The notes: a model not told the origin generated them from the letters alone. 64,000 nt of DNA from Modicisalibacter coralii (GCF_004117855.1 NZ_QWBW01000022.1:17752-81751), one strand, 5' to 3'. Positions 35,395 through 48,236 are shown, counted from the first letter of the stretch. Made by a program: numbers and translations.

Positions 35395-35907
35395 ATGCGC
35401 CATTTTCCGCGCTTGCTGTTGGCACTGCTGTTGCTCATGGGGATGGGGGCGCCGGCCTGGTCGGCGACGCCACTGCCGAAGCCCACGGGTCGGGTGATCC
35501 TGACCGTCTCGGGCAACATCACCCGGACCAATGTCGGCGACGAGGCTCGCTTCGATGCGGCGATGCTGAACGACCTGGGATTGCACACGGTCGCGACTCA
35601 CACGCCCTGGACCGACGGCGTCTCGCACTTTGCCGGCCCGTTGGGCCGCGACCTGCTGGATCGGGTGGGCGCCAAGGGCAAGGTGCTGCGCGTCAAGGCG
35701 CTCAACGATTACGTCTCCGAACTGCCGGCCAGCGACTTCTACGACTACGACGTGCTGCTGGCCCTGGAGCGCGACGGCAAGCCGATGTCGGTGCGCAGTT
35801 TCGGGCCGCTCTTCGTGCTCTATCCGTTCGACGCCAAGCCCGAACTGCAGACCGAGAAGATCCGCTTTCGCAGCGTCTGGCAGGTCGTCAGCATCGAGGT
35901 GGAGTAG
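35395..35907 (+). CDS. Periplasmic sulfite-oxidase-fold protein without cysteine
   Basis: Exported 170-residue protein. The signal peptide is about 1-23 (MGAPAWS/ATP). The rest resembles the oxidoreductase molybdopterin-binding domain: VSGNITRTN, FDAAMLNDLGLHTVATHTPWTD and VKALNDYVSELPASDFYDYDVLLALERDGKPM, then GPLFVLYPFD. There is no cysteine at all, so the Mo-ligand cysteine of true enzymes is absent and a catalytic role is unlikely. The hybrid kinase gene follows after 29 bases, suggesting it is a periplasmic ligand-binding partner. GAGG precedes the ATG. Confidence 0.78.
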   Translation: MRHFPRLLLALLLLMGMGAPAWSATPLPKPTGRVILTVSGNITRTNVGDEARFDAAMLNDLGLHTVATHTPWTDGVSHFAGPLGRDLLDRVGAKGKVLRVKALNDYVSELPASDFYDYDVLLALERDGKPMSVRSFGPLFVLYPFDAKPELQTEKIRFRSVWQVVSIEVE

Positions 35908-35936
35908 GCCCGCGGGCCTGATACCGGGAGATTAGC

Positions 35937-38123
35937 GTGCATTACCCCCTGCGACTCAAACTGGGCGCGGTCGCCGCGGTGTTCTGCTTCGTCACCGCGC
36001 TCGGCGTGGTCAGCCTGATCTTCTGGCGCCAGGGCAGCCTGGTGCCGATGATCGGCAGCGACGCCGGCTGGGTCGCCTACAAGCTCGACCGCGAGACCGT
36101 GGAACTCAGGAGCCAACTGTTGCGCAGCCGACCGGGCTCGACCGAGGATCTCGACGAGCTGCGCCTGAGCTTCGACCTGCTCTACAGTCGTACCCAGTTG
36201 CTGCGGGATGGACAGATCGGCGACCTGATTCACGCGATACCCACGGTCGACGGGCTGATCGCGCCGATTCTCGACCGGGTCGCGCGGCTCGACGACGACA
36301 TCCGCTCCCTGGAGACCCTGACGCCGGCCGTCATCGATCGGCTGCAGGAACGCTTTCATGCGCTCGGCGGGGACACCCAGCGCCTGGTGATGGCGATCAA
36401 CGAGCACTTCGCCCAGACCAAGACCACTGCCCGCGAGACGATGTTCAAGCTCTACACGCTGTTGCTGGCGCTGATCGTGCTGATGAGCCTGGCGACGCTG
36501 GTGGTGGTGCGCTTCCTGTTCCAGGAGGCGCGCGACAACGACGCCTCGCGACGTACCCTGGAAACGCTCAGTCGAGAACTCGAGGTCACCGCGCGGCGTG
36601 CCGAGTCGGCGAGCCGCGCCAAGTCGGACTTCCTGGCGATCGTCAGCCACGAGATCCGGACTCCCCTCAACGGGGTGATCGGCATGAGTGCACTGCTGCT
36701 GGATCGTCAGCGCGATCCGCGCTCGCGGCACTACGCGCGCACCATTCACGAAAGCGCCGAGATCCTGCTCAGTCTGATCAACGACATCCTCGACTTCTCC
36801 AAGATCGAGGCCGGCCGACTCGAGCTGGAGGTCGAGGCCTTCGATCTGACCCGCTGCATCGACAGCGTGATACAGCTCTTCACGCCGCGCCTGGAGGACT
36901 CGCCGGTCCGCCTCGAACGCGACATCGATCCCGCGCTGCCCCCGTGTCTCAGCGGCGATGCCGGGCGGCTGCGCCAGATCCTGCTCAACCTGCTCTCCAA
37001 TGCGCTGAAGTTCACGGCCGTCGGCGAGGTGAGGCTCAGCGTCGGGGCTTGCGGGGAGGGCCGGGTGCGTTTTGAGGTCAGCGACACCGGTTGCGGCATT
37101 CCCGCCGAGCGTCGCGATGTGCTGTTCGAGCCGTTCCGTCAGGGGGACGCCTCGACGGCGCGCCGCTACGGTGGTTCGGGCCTGGGACTGGCGATCTGCA
37201 AGCGGCTGGTCACGGCGATGGGCGGCGACATCGGTTTCGAGAGTCGCGAGCACCAGGGCAGTCGCTTCTGGTTCGAACTACCGCTCGAAGCCGCCGACGC
37301 CTCGGCGGTGTCGGCGCCCGCGCCCGCGCTGTTTCCCGAACGCCACGAGGCGGGGCTGGCGGGGCGCCTGCTGGTCGCCGAGGACAACCCCGTCAACCGC
37401 CAGGTAGCGGTCGCCATGCTCGAGCGTTTCGGTCTCGAGGCCGAGGTGGCCGAGGATGGCCGGAGCGCGGTCGAGATGGCCGCCCGGGGCGGCTACGACC
37501 TGATCTTCATGGACATGCAGATGCCCGGCATGGACGGTATCGCCGCCACCCGGCGCATCCGGCAGCTCGCGGGGGCAGCGGGTCAGGTACCCATCGTCGC
37601 CATGACCGCCGGCGCGCTGGAGGGCGAGAAGTCGCGGGCCCTGGCGGCGGGCATGGACGGTTACCTGACCAAGCCGATCCTGCCCGACCAGCTCGAGCGT
37701 CTGTTGCGTCGCTATCTCGGCGACGCCGCCTCGGCGCCCACCGAGTCGGCGGGCGCCGAGGCGGCGAACGACGTGCTGGTCGATCGTCATCTGCTCGCCG
37801 AGTTCGAGCGCTCGCTGGGTCGCGAGGGGCTGGAGGAGTTGGTCCAGCTGTTTCGCGCTCAGGTGCCCGAACGCCTGGCACGCCTGGATGCGGCCCTGAT
37901 GGCCGGCGACGATGACGCCCTGCGCCGCCAGGCGCATCTGCTCAAGGGGGAGTCGTCGGGGCTGGGGTTGCGGCGTGTGGCGGCACTCGCAGGCGCGCTG
38001 GAAAGGCAGGTGGCCCAACTGGGCGAGGCGGCGCGTCGACAGCGCATCGACACCCTGCGACGCACCCTCGACGAGACGCTCGGGACCCTGCGGCGGAGCG
38101 GCCCTGCCGGTGCCCGGCGCTGA
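35937..38123 (+). CDS. Hybrid sensor histidine kinase (HisKA-HATPase-REC-HPt)
   Basis: Inner-membrane kinase of 728 residues starting at GTG. A first helix (about 8-29), a periplasmic helical sensor region (about 30-170) and a second helix (about 172-195) are followed by a coiled coil. HisKA follows with His238 in VSHEIRTP, then HATPase (N box [10 protein letters not shown] boxes DTGCGIP and GGSGLGLAI), a receiver with Asp526 in [11 protein letters not shown] and Lys in LTKP, and an HPt domain with His667 in [13 protein letters not shown] complete phosphorelay up to an unknown response regulator. Co-transcribed with the sulfite-oxidase-fold periplasmic protein; no regulator gene follows. Confidence 0.9.
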   Translation: MHYPLRLKLGAVAAVFCFVTALGVVSLIFWRQGSLVPMIGSDAGWVAYKLDRETVELRSQLLRSRPGSTEDLDELRLSFDLLYSRTQLLRDGQIGDLIHAIPTVDGLIAPILDRVARLDDDIRSLETLTPAVIDRLQERFHALGGDTQRLVMAINEHFAQTKTTARETMFKLYTLLLALIVLMSLATLVVVRFLFQEARDNDASRRTLETLSRELEVTARRAESASRAKSDFLAIVSHEIRTPLNGVIGMSALLLDRQRDPRSRHYARTIHESAEILLSLINDILDFSKIEAGRLELEVEAFDLTRCIDSVIQLFTPRLEDSPVRLERDIDPALPPCLSGDAGRLRQILLNLLSNALKFTAVGEVRLSVGACGEGRVRFEVSDTGCGIPAERRDVLFEPFRQGDASTARRYGGSGLGLAICKRLVTAMGGDIGFESREHQGSRFWFELPLEAADASAVSAPAPALFPERHEAGLAGRLLVAEDNPVNRQVAVAMLERFGLEAEVAEDGRSAVEMAARGGYDLIFMDMQMPGMDGIAATRRIRQLAGAAGQVPIVAMTAGALEGEKSRALAAGMDGYLTKPILPDQLERLLRRYLGDAASAPTESAGAEAANDVLVDRHLLAEFERSLGREGLEELVQLFRAQVPERLARLDAALMAGDDDALRRQAHLLKGESSGLGLRRVAALAGALERQVAQLGEAARRQRIDTLRRTLDETLGTLRRSGPAGARR

Positions 38124-38135
38124 GCGCCGCGGAAT

Positions 38136-40076
38136 TCAGTGGAACCCGGTGTCGCGGCCGTCGCTGCCCAGTTGCACCACGTCGCGGGGGCGCCCGCGGT
38201 CGTCGAGGCGTACGTAGCCGATACCCGAGGCGTTCCACAACCGCTCGCCGGCCTTGGCGCGATCCGGGACCAGCGGGCGGACGTGCATCCGGCGACGCTT
38301 GGTGAAGAGGTTGAGCGGCGACCAGGGAGCGTACAGCCAGCGGTTGAGGCGATCGAACCAGTCGAGCAGGGTGTCGGGAAAGGTGTTCTTCAGCCCGCTG
38401 CTGGTGACCTGCCAGATGTGCGGACCATGCTCGCGCTGGCGCAGGCGCACCTCGTAGACGAAGGAGTAGTGCACGTCGCCGGAGAGGATCACGTAGTTGC
38501 CCGGCGTCCGGCGGTGGCGAAAGATGTTGAGCATCACGCTCGCCGCCCCGCGATGCGCCATCCAGTTCTCCGCGTCGACCAGCAGCGGCTTGCCGAACCA
38601 GGTGAAGACGCGCTGGATGCCCTCGATCAGCTTGACGCCGAAGATCGGCGCCGCCGAGACCACGATCACCGAGGCTTCGTCGAGCAGCTCCTGCTGGAAT
38701 TCGCTGAGCGCTTCCCAGTCCATCAGCCCCGAGGGGCGGTGACGCGCGCGCTCGCTGCGCCAGCGCCGCGTGCGGGTGTCCAGCACCACCAGCCTGGGCG
38801 AGCTCGCCAGCGTGTAGCCCCAGCCCTCGAAACGCAGCAACTCGCCCGCCACGCGATCGTGCTCGGCCGCTGGCAGGCCGGCGTCGTCGACGTTGGCGAG
38901 CAGGGCCTCGAGCGCTGTCATGGGCCCGGCCAACTGCTCAGGCGCGTTGCCCCAGCCCTGGCAGAGCAGGTAGGCGAGCAGCGCATTGCCGATGATCCGC
39001 CGCGAGAAGGGATGGCCGTAGGCGGTTTCTTCCCAGGCCGCGGTCAGGTTCCAGTCGTCGGTGACGTCGTGATCGTCGAAGATCATCAGCGTCGGCAGTT
39101 GCGCGAGAAGGCGTGCGGTGGCGGGCAGGTCGGCGACGAACGCCTCGATCACCGCTTGTTCGTCGGCGTAGCGCGCCGCCTCGGTCGCGTCGAGGTGAGG
39201 CCGCTCAGGGGCGATCAGCCGCCAGGGCACCGGCGACCAGACCAGCAGGTACATGGCGAGGACTTCGGCGAAGGTGATCAGGTGATTGGAGGCGTTGGCG
39301 GTGGTGAAGATGGGCTTGTTGACGCCACCGAAGAAGCGCTCGCGCAACGCCTCGTTGGACTCGAACTCGGGCAGCAGGCGCTCGCGATGGTAGTAGGTGT
39401 CGGGGTGCGCGAAGAGGGCGTCGCTGTCGCCGACTACCGCGCCCTCGAGGGTTTCGCCGTAGAGGCCCAGGCGCCGGATCAGGGCGTGAATGGCGACCAG
39501 CATGGGGCCGGCGACGTCGTCGGCGTAGATCTGGTCGCCGGTGAGCATCAGCAGGGCCGGGCGCTCGTGCGGTTCGTCGCGATGCTCGGCGAACCAGCGG
39601 TCGGCACGCGCCATGCCATCGCCGGCGGGGTGGTGGGGGCGCCGGCAGGAGCCGTGCAGCAGCGCGTCGATACGCCCACGGATCACGAAGTCGGGGTGGG
39701 CCTGTCCGGGGTAGAGCAGGTGCGGCGCCCAGTCGGCGATACCCCGGCGGTTGCCGTCGGCGTCGACGATGTGCAGGTCGTAGCCGATGCGCTCGTCGCA
39801 GGGCAGGGGCGTGTCCGGCACGACGTGAATCAAATGGACCCAGGCCCGGGTGCCCAGGCGCAGGCGCCGACAGGCGGCCGCGTCGAGTGTGTGGCACTCG
39901 GCGGGGGCGTCGCCGGGATACAGCGTCAACGTGAGGTCGAGAGCCCGGCTGGCGACCAGCCAGAGCGTCACGCCGCCGGGCTCGGTGCGGCGCAACAACG
40001 GGCCGGCCAGTACGTCCGGCAATGAATCTGTCGTGGAATCCAAGGGTATGCGTCCCTGCGCGAGCCGGGCAGGCAT
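38136..40076 (-). CDS. PhoD-like metallophosphatase
   Basis: Protein of 646 residues related to alkaline phosphatase D. Metal-binding motifs: LTGDQIYADD, FDDHDVTDDW and LSGDVHYSF, in the order of the calcineurin-like PhoD fold. There is no twin-arginine or other signal peptide, unlike secreted PhoD, so it would be cytoplasmic; substrate unknown. The ATG at 40076 lies inside the terminal repeat of a hairpin element (40070-40215) and has no clear ribosome site, so the native start may have been altered or lie elsewhere. A longer frame starting at 40163 would be encoded by the repeat. Convergent with the kinase gene, 12 bases between stops. Confidence 0.8.
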   Translation of the reverse strand: MPARLAQGRIPLDSTTDSLPDVLAGPLLRRTEPGGVTLWLVASRALDLTLTLYPGDAPAECHTLDAAACRRLRLGTRAWVHLIHVVPDTPLPCDERIGYDLHIVDADGNRRGIADWAPHLLYPGQAHPDFVIRGRIDALLHGSCRRPHHPAGDGMARADRWFAEHRDEPHERPALLMLTGDQIYADDVAGPMLVAIHALIRRLGLYGETLEGAVVGDSDALFAHPDTYYHRERLLPEFESNEALRERFFGGVNKPIFTTANASNHLITFAEVLAMYLLVWSPVPWRLIAPERPHLDATEAARYADEQAVIEAFVADLPATARLLAQLPTLMIFDDHDVTDDWNLTAAWEETAYGHPFSRRIIGNALLAYLLCQGWGNAPEQLAGPMTALEALLANVDDAGLPAAEHDRVAGELLRFEGWGYTLASSPRLVVLDTRTRRWRSERARHRPSGLMDWEALSEFQQELLDEASVIVVSAAPIFGVKLIEGIQRVFTWFGKPLLVDAENWMAHRGAASVMLNIFRHRRTPGNYVILSGDVHYSFVYEVRLRQREHGPHIWQVTSSGLKNTFPDTLLDWFDRLNRWLYAPWSPLNLFTKRRRMHVRPLVPDRAKAGERLWNASGIGYVRLDDRGRPRDVVQLGSDGRDTGFH

Positions 40077-40215
40077 TGTCTGAAAACTGCCTGCGCTCGG
40101 CCATACTGCGTTAAAAATCAGCTCAAAATGCTCATTTACACCCCATAAACTCCGCTTTTTCACTGATTTTTGCCTTGTCTGACCTTCGCTCGCCGACTTT
40201 TTCAGGCAATGCCTG
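40070..40215. repeat. 146-bp hairpin repeat (MITE-like), copy 2
   Basis: The ends read CAGGCATTGTCTGAAAA (40070-40086) and, on the other strand from 40215, CAGGCATTGCCTGAAAA. The core (about 40087-40195) matches the reverse complement of the 27837-27977 element over about 100 bases. The inner stem here is AAAAATCAG/CTGATTTTT where copy 1 has AAAATCGG/CCGATTTT. The element overlaps the start codon of the PhoD-like gene and provides its whole upstream region. Confidence 0.75.
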
Positions 40216-40298
40216 AGGCACGAGAAAGGCCGCGGCGGGTCGTGGCCGAAAGCGTCCAGCTTAGCGCCCCGCCTGGCGCCTGGCCATCGTCGGGCCGT

Positions 40299-40961
40299 TC
40301 ATGCCTGCGGCGGCTGAGTGTCCCCCTGCTCGCGCAGGCAGGCGCGCACCTCGTCGTCGCCGGTCTGATCGAAGTGCCGGTACCACTGACCCACCGCACT
40401 GAAGTCCGCCGGTGCGGCCAGGCATTCGACGCGATCGACCTCGGGACGCAACGCCTCGAGGCTGTCGGGCGCGGCCACCGGCACCGCCAGGATGCAGTAC
40501 TCGGCGCCCAGCCGGCGTACGGCGCGAATCGCCGCGCGCATGGTCGCCCCGGTGGCGATGCCGTCGTCGACCAGGATCACTTGCCGGCCGGCCAGCGAGG
40601 GATAGGGCCGCTCGCCGCGAAATGCGCGCTCGCGTCGCTCGAGTTCCCGCTGCTCGCGGGCGACGACCGTTTGCAGGGCCCGATCGTCGAGCCCCAGCCG
40701 GTGGATCAACGGCTCGTCGAGGACCTGCACGCCGCCGCTGGCGATGGCGCCCATGGCGAACTCCTCGTGGCCCGGCACGCCCAGCTTGCGCACCACCATC
40801 ACGTCGAGCGCGGCACCCAGGGCATGGGCGATCTCGGCGGCGACCGGCACGCCGCCGCGCGGCAGGCCGAGTACCAGGGCCGAGGCGTCGACGTTGCCCC
40901 GTAGCCGCTTGGCGAGACGTTCGCCGGCATCGCGGCGGTCCCGCAGTGGCAGGTCGTTCAT
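40299..40961 (-). CDS. Phosphoribosyltransferase family protein
   Basis: Type I PRTase fold of 220 residues. The PRPP-binding motif VILVDDGIATGATM is intact; the N-terminal LVLGLPRGGVPVAAEIAHALG and MVVRKLGVPGHEEFAMGAI match the predicted PRTases of COG1926. Nucleobase substrate unknown. GGAG lies six bases before ATG 40961; an earlier start at 40997 is less likely. It is downstream of cra on the same strand with a 74-base gap and could be co-transcribed. Confidence 0.82.
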   Translation of the reverse strand: MNDLPLRDRRDAGERLAKRLRGNVDASALVLGLPRGGVPVAAEIAHALGAALDVMVVRKLGVPGHEEFAMGAIASGGVQVLDEPLIHRLGLDDRALQTVVAREQRELERRERAFRGERPYPSLAGRQVILVDDGIATGATMRAAIRAVRRLGAEYCILAVPVAAPDSLEALRPEVDRVECLAAPADFSAVGQWYRHFDQTGDDEVRACLREQGDTQPPQA

Positions 40962-41035
40962 GGCTGGCTCCTTCGCGGGTCGGAACACCTGAAGCAAGCG
41001 TGGTCACCGACTCGTGGCGGGGTCAATGTCGCCGG

Positions 41036-42046
41036 TCACGAAACCGTCGGGTGAGTCGCCTTCCTGGCCCGGCGGTCGTGGAGCGAGCGCTCGACCATGT
41101 CGACCCCGGGGTGGTAGTCGCCGCGTGCCGCCGCCAGGGCCCGAGCCAGGGTGAGTTCGGCGATGCGCGCATGGTCCTGGGGCAGGGCGTTGACCGGTTG
41201 CGGCAGGAAATCGAGCAATCGGGCGTCGCCGAAGGTCGCCAGGCGCAGGTCTTCCGGCAGGCCGCCACGATCGAGCAGTACGTCGAGGGCGCCGTCGAGC
41301 AGCGTGTAGGACGCGGTCACCAGGGCGTCCGGACGGCCCCGCTCGTCGAGCAGCCGGCGCATCAGGGCCGCGCCGTCGACCCGGTCGTAGCGTGCGGCGG
41401 TGTACACCCACGGTTCGCTGTCGTGGCCGACCAGGGCGCGCTGGAAACCGCGGCGGCGCTCCTGGGTCATCGACAGCTCGCCCACCGCATCGAACCAGGC
41501 GATGCGGCGGATCGAATCGTCGATCACCGAGCCGGTCAGGGCCTCGGCGGCGGCGACGTTGTTGCTGAGGATGCACACGAAGCGCGACGGGTCGAGGGCA
41601 CGGTCCACCGCGATGATCGGCAGCCCGCCGGCCATCATTTCGACGTAGAAGGGATCGTCGGCGGCGAGACTGGTGGCGACGATCAGCGCCTGGCAGCGCT
41701 GGGCGCGCAGGGCCCGGGCCAGTTCGCGCTCGGTGTCGGGCTCGTCGTCGGAGCCGGCGATCAACAACTGGAAGCCCTGCTCGCGGGCGCCGCGCTCGAG
41801 ACACTTGGCCAGCCGCGCGTAGCTGGCGTTCTCCAGGTCGGGGATGATCAGTCCCAGGGTGCGACTCTGGCCGCGGCGCAGCGCGGCGGCCTGGGCGTCG
41901 ACGCGGTACTGGTGGCGGTCGACGATGTCCATCACCCGCTCGACTGTCTCGCGGCTGATGCGCCGCTCCTCGGCCTTGCCATTGATCACGTAGCTCGCGG
42001 TGGTGCGCGAGACGCCGGCGAGGCGGGCGATTTCGGCGAGAGTCAT
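41036..42046 (-). CDS. cra: Catabolite repressor/activator Cra (FruR), LacI family
   Basis: DNA-binding regulator of 336 residues. The helix-turn-helix MTLAEIARLAGVSRTTASYVINGKAEERRIS and linker (YRVDAQAAALRRGQSRTLGLIIPDLENASYARL) are nearly those of E. coli Cra, followed by a periplasmic-binding-type sugar-phosphate domain (STS LAADDPFY, ATFGDARLLDFLPQPVNALPQ). It should be released from DNA by fructose-1-phosphate or fructose-1,6-bisphosphate. Two adjacent ATGs (42052, 42046) are possible; 42046 matches family length. Divergent from fruBKA with Cra sites between, so it likely controls both. Confidence 0.9.
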   Translation of the reverse strand: MTLAEIARLAGVSRTTASYVINGKAEERRISRETVERVMDIVDRHQYRVDAQAAALRRGQSRTLGLIIPDLENASYARLAKCLERGAREQGFQLLIAGSDDEPDTERELARALRAQRCQALIVATSLAADDPFYVEMMAGGLPIIAVDRALDPSRFVCILSNNVAAAEALTGSVIDDSIRRIAWFDAVGELSMTQERRRGFQRALVGHDSEPWVYTAARYDRVDGAALMRRLLDERGRPDALVTASYTLLDGALDVLLDRGGLPEDLRLATFGDARLLDFLPQPVNALPQDHARIAELTLARALAAARGDYHPGVDMVERSLHDRRARKATHPTVS

Positions 42047-42179
42047 GGCCATGGTCTGCGTTCGGCTCCGTCGTTGGGGAGGCCGTGCACCTCCCGGGGG
42101 TGTCGGGGAACATTCTACGAGAGAGGCGCGGCCCCCGCCCCCTGCTAAGGTCGTAGGTCGAGCCGCTTGCCAAATCGAG

Positions 42180-42193
42180 TGGATCGTTTCAGC
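42180..42193 (-). promoter_or_regulatory. Cra operator 1
   Basis: On the minus strand the bases read GCTGAAACGATCCA, matching every position of the Cra consensus RSTGAAWCSNTHHW. It lies 100 bases upstream of fruB and 134 upstream of cra. Confidence 0.7.
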
Positions 42194-42211
42194 ATGGCGC
42201 CATGAACAAGG

Positions 42212-42225
42212 TGACACGATTCAGC
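42212..42225 (-). promoter_or_regulatory. Cra operator 2
   Basis: On the minus strand the bases read GCTGAATCGTGTCA, one mismatch from the Cra consensus. The 32-bp spacing from operator 1 is three helical turns, favouring cooperative binding. Confidence 0.6.
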
Positions 42226-42292
42226 TTCGTTGCACAAGGCATCGCAACTAGACTCGAACAGTCACCCCCGATGTGCAGCGAGGAGACTTGAG

Positions 42293-45168
<2,876 letters not shown>

Positions 45169-45169
<1 letters not shown>

Positions 45170-46146
45170 TGGCGCGCGTTCTCACCGTCAGTCTCAATCC
45201 GGCGCTGGATCTGTCGGTCCGCCTGCCGCAGTTGACGCTGGGCGAGGTCAACCGCACCGAGTCGACCCGGCTGGAAGCCGCCGGCAAGGGCGTCAACGTG
45301 GCGCGGGTGCTGGTGGCGCTGGGCCACGAGGTCGCGGTCTCCGGATTTCTGGGCGCGGCCAACGACGGCGCCTTCGTGCGTGCCTTCGCCGATATCGGCG
45401 TGGAGGACGCCTTCCATCGCGTGCCCGGCGAGACGCGCATCAACGCCAAGGTCGCCGAGCACGATGGGCGGGTCACCGATATCAACGGCCCGGGGCTGAT
45501 GATCGCTCCCGAGGATCTGGCGCAGCTCGGCGAGGCCCTGGCGCTGCGTCTCGACGACGCCCGGCGGCGTCCCGATGCGGTGCTGATCGGTGGCAGCCTG
45601 CCCCCGGGCGTGGCTCCGGCCGATCTCGCCGCGCTGGTGCGCCGCCTCGGCGAGAGCGGCGTTCCGGTGTGGGTCGATACCAGCGGCGCGGCGCTCGAGG
45701 CGGCGATCGACGCCGCACCGACGGCGGTCAAGCCCAACGAGCACGAGCTCGCCGCCTGGGCGGGCGAAGCGCTGGAGGACATCGCCGCTCGCCGTCGCGC
45801 GGCGCAGCGACTGCATGCCGCGGGTATCGACGAGGCGGTGATCTCGGCCGGTGACGCCGGGGTGCTGTGGGTCAGCCGGCGCGGTGTCTGGCAGGCCACA
45901 CCGCCGCGTGTCGGTGTCGTGAGTACCGTGGGCGCCGGCGACACCCTGGTCGCCGGGCTGCTGCACGGCGTCCTCGGCGACCTGCCGGCCGACGAGGCGC
46001 TACGCCTGGCCACCGCGCTGTCCGCGGAATCGGTGCGTCACGTCGGGGTGGGCGACCCGCAGGCCACCGATTTCGCCGATCTCCAACAACAGACTCGCGT
46101 GCAGCGCCTCGACGGCGACGACCACGCAGGGGGAGCCTTCGCATGA
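45169..46146 (+). CDS. fruK: 1-phosphofructokinase
   Basis: Cytoplasmic PfkB-family kinase of 325 residues that converts fructose-1-phosphate to fructose-1,6-bisphosphate. It starts VLTVSLNPALDLSVRL. It contains AGKGVNVARVLVALGH (sugar site, GKGxN) and VSTVGAGDTLVAGLLHG, whose GAGD holds the catalytic Asp and anion hole. Starts by a one-base overlap with fruB (TAATG) and ends by ATGA overlap with fruA, so the three are tightly coupled. Confidence 0.93.
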
Positions 46147-47903
46147 ACGTGATCCTGATAACCGCCTGCCCCAGCGGCATGGCTACCACCTTCCTCGCCG
46201 CGCGCCGCCTCGAGCAGGCGGCCGGGCGGCTCGACTGGCGATTCTCGCTGGAGATGCACGGCGAGCTGGAGCCGGTGACGCCGGTCGATCCGGCCGACAT
46301 CGACGCCGCCGACCTGATCGTCGTCGCCGCCGAGCACGTGCCCGACCCGCAGCGTTTCGCCGGCAAGCGGCTGTTCCGGGCGCCGATCAATCAGGCGCTG
46401 CCCGATCCGGTCGGTTTCCTGGAGCGCGCCGAGCGCGAGGCCGAGGTCTTCGAACCCGGCAACGAATCGGGCGCCGCGACCGCTCCTCTAGCCACGGCCG
46501 GCGAGGGCGGCCGCCGCATCGTCGCCGTCACCGCCTGTCCGACCGGGGTGGCGCACACCTTCATGGCCGCCGAATCGCTGGCCGAGGCGGGGCGTGCCAT
46601 GGGGCATGCGATCCGCGTCGAGACCCAGGGCTCGGTGGGCGCCCAGGATGCCCTGACCGACGACGAGATCCGCGACGCCGATGTGGTGATCCTGGCCTGC
46701 GACATCGAGGTCGACCCGACCCGCTTCGCCGGCAAGCGCATCTGGCGCACCTCCACCGGCAACGCGCTGAAGAAGCCCAAGCAGACCATCGACGAGGCCC
46801 TGACGGGCGCCGAGGTGGAAAGTGCCGGCGGTGGTGCCGCGGGCGGCGAGCGCAAGAAGAGCGTCAAGGAGAAGGGCGTCTACAAGCACCTGCTCACCGG
46901 GGTGTCGTTCATGTTGCCGATGGTGGTCGCCGGTGGTCTGTGCATCGCGCTGTCGTTCGTCTTCGGCATCAAGGCCTACGAGAACGAAGGGTCGCTGGCC
47001 GCCGCGCTGATGCAGATCGGCGGCGGCAGCGCCTTCAAGCTGATGATTCCGGTGCTGGCCGGTTACATCGCCTATTCGATCGCCGACCGGCCGGGCATCG
47101 CCCCGGGGATGATCGGCGGCTGGCTGGCCGCGGACATCGGCTCGGGCTTCATCGGCGGCATCCTCGCCGGCTTCCTGGCCGGGTATACCGCCAAGCTGGT
47201 GACCCAGAAACTCAAGCTGCCGGCGAGCGTCGAGTCGCTCAAGCCGATCCTGATCATACCGCTGATCGCCAGCCTGGTGACCGGTCTGGTGATGATCTAC
47301 ATCGTCGGCCAGCCGGTGGCGGGCATCCTCGCCGGGTTGACCCACTTCCTCGAGACCATGGGCTCCACCAACGCCGTGCTGCTGGGTATCCTGCTCGGCG
47401 CGATGATGTGCTTCGACATGGGCGGGCCGGTCAACAAGGCCGCCTACACCTTCGGCGTGGGCCTGTTGGCCTCCGAGACCTATGCGCCGATGGCGGCGAT
47501 CATGGCCGCTGGCATGGTCCCCGCGCTGGGCATGGGGATCGCCAGCTTCATCGCGAAGAGCAAGTTCTCCGAGCCGGAGCGCGAGGCGGGCAAGGCGTCG
47601 TTCGTGCTGGGGCTGTGCTTCATCACCGAGGGGGCGATCCCCTTCGCCGCCAAGGACCCGCTGCGGGTGATTCCTGCCTGTATGGTCGGCGGCGCGGTAA
47701 CCGGGGCGCTGTCGATGTTCTTCGGCGCCAAGCTGATGGCGCCCCACGGCGGGATCTTCGTGCTGCTGATCCCCAATGCCATCACCCCGGTGCTGCCGTA
47801 TCTGCTGGCGATCGTCGCGGGGGCGCTGGTCACCGGCCTGGGCTATGCGGCCATCAAGCGACACGGCGAAGAGGTCGCGGTGGGAGCCGCCTCACAGGCC
47901 TGA
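46143..47903 (+). CDS. fruA: Fructose PTS permease EIIB'BC
   Basis: Inner-membrane transporter of 586 residues that imports fructose as fructose-1-phosphate. Two EIIB domains come first: B' (about 1-100, Cys9 in ITACPSG) and B (about 122-225, VTACPTGVAHTFMAAESL with the phospho-Cys). A linker (about 230-255) leads to EIIC with nine to ten helices, including GVSFMLPMVVAGGLCIAL, GPVNKAAYTFGVGLL and ITEGAIPFAAKDP. The layout matches E. coli FruA. Confidence 0.93.
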   Translation: MNVILITACPSGMATTFLAARRLEQAAGRLDWRFSLEMHGELEPVTPVDPADIDAADLIVVAAEHVPDPQRFAGKRLFRAPINQALPDPVGFLERAEREAEVFEPGNESGAATAPLATAGEGGRRIVAVTACPTGVAHTFMAAESLAEAGRAMGHAIRVETQGSVGAQDALTDDEIRDADVVILACDIEVDPTRFAGKRIWRTSTGNALKKPKQTIDEALTGAEVESAGGGAAGGERKKSVKEKGVYKHLLTGVSFMLPMVVAGGLCIALSFVFGIKAYENEGSLAAALMQIGGGSAFKLMIPVLAGYIAYSIADRPGIAPGMIGGWLAADIGSGFIGGILAGFLAGYTAKLVTQKLKLPASVESLKPILIIPLIASLVTGLVMIYIVGQPVAGILAGLTHFLETMGSTNAVLLGILLGAMMCFDMGGPVNKAAYTFGVGLLASETYAPMAAIMAAGMVPALGMGIASFIAKSKFSEPEREAGKASFVLGLCFITEGAIPFAAKDPLRVIPACMVGGAVTGALSMFFGAKLMAPHGGIFVLLIPNAITPVLPYLLAIVAGALVTGLGYAAIKRHGEEVAVGAASQA

Positions 47904-47952
47904 CGGCCCGCGCTGCTTCACCGGCAACGCCTCGGGCGGTCTCCGCCTCCGC

Positions 47953-47982
47953 AACGCCACCGGGTTCCCGGTGGCGTTTTTG
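47953..47982 (+). terminator. Rho-independent terminator of fruBKA
   Basis: AACGCCACCGG (47953-47963) pairs with CCGGTGGCGTT (47968-47978), followed by five T. Confidence 0.92.
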
Positions 47983-48236
47983 TGTATTGCGATGCATGGC
48001 GAACAAAAAATTACGCGGTTCCATAACATGGGTTGCCTGCGCAAGACTCGCGACCTAACTATATTTCGAAGGGATCAGGGCTTCAGGGATGAGGCGCCAA
48101 CCGGTGGGAGGGTCGCGGTGCGATCGAGCAGGAAGGGCTCCCGCCGCCTGATCCGCTTCGTGATTCGGGTAGCAAGACGTCATTAATCGGGACGGGCGTC
48201 CAGGCAATGGACGGCCGCGCTCAGGGAGACAGGGCG
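47983..48236. other. Gene-free stretch after the fru terminator
   Basis: Together with the terminator this makes about 330 bases without a gene. It includes an AT-rich patch (48000-48070) that could be a promoter for the ferritin-like gene. No other structure seen. Confidence 0.4.

Noticed and set aside
40077..40163. N-terminal 29-residue extension of the PhoD-like protein
   Set aside because: It is translated from the hairpin repeat element and has no similarity to the family.
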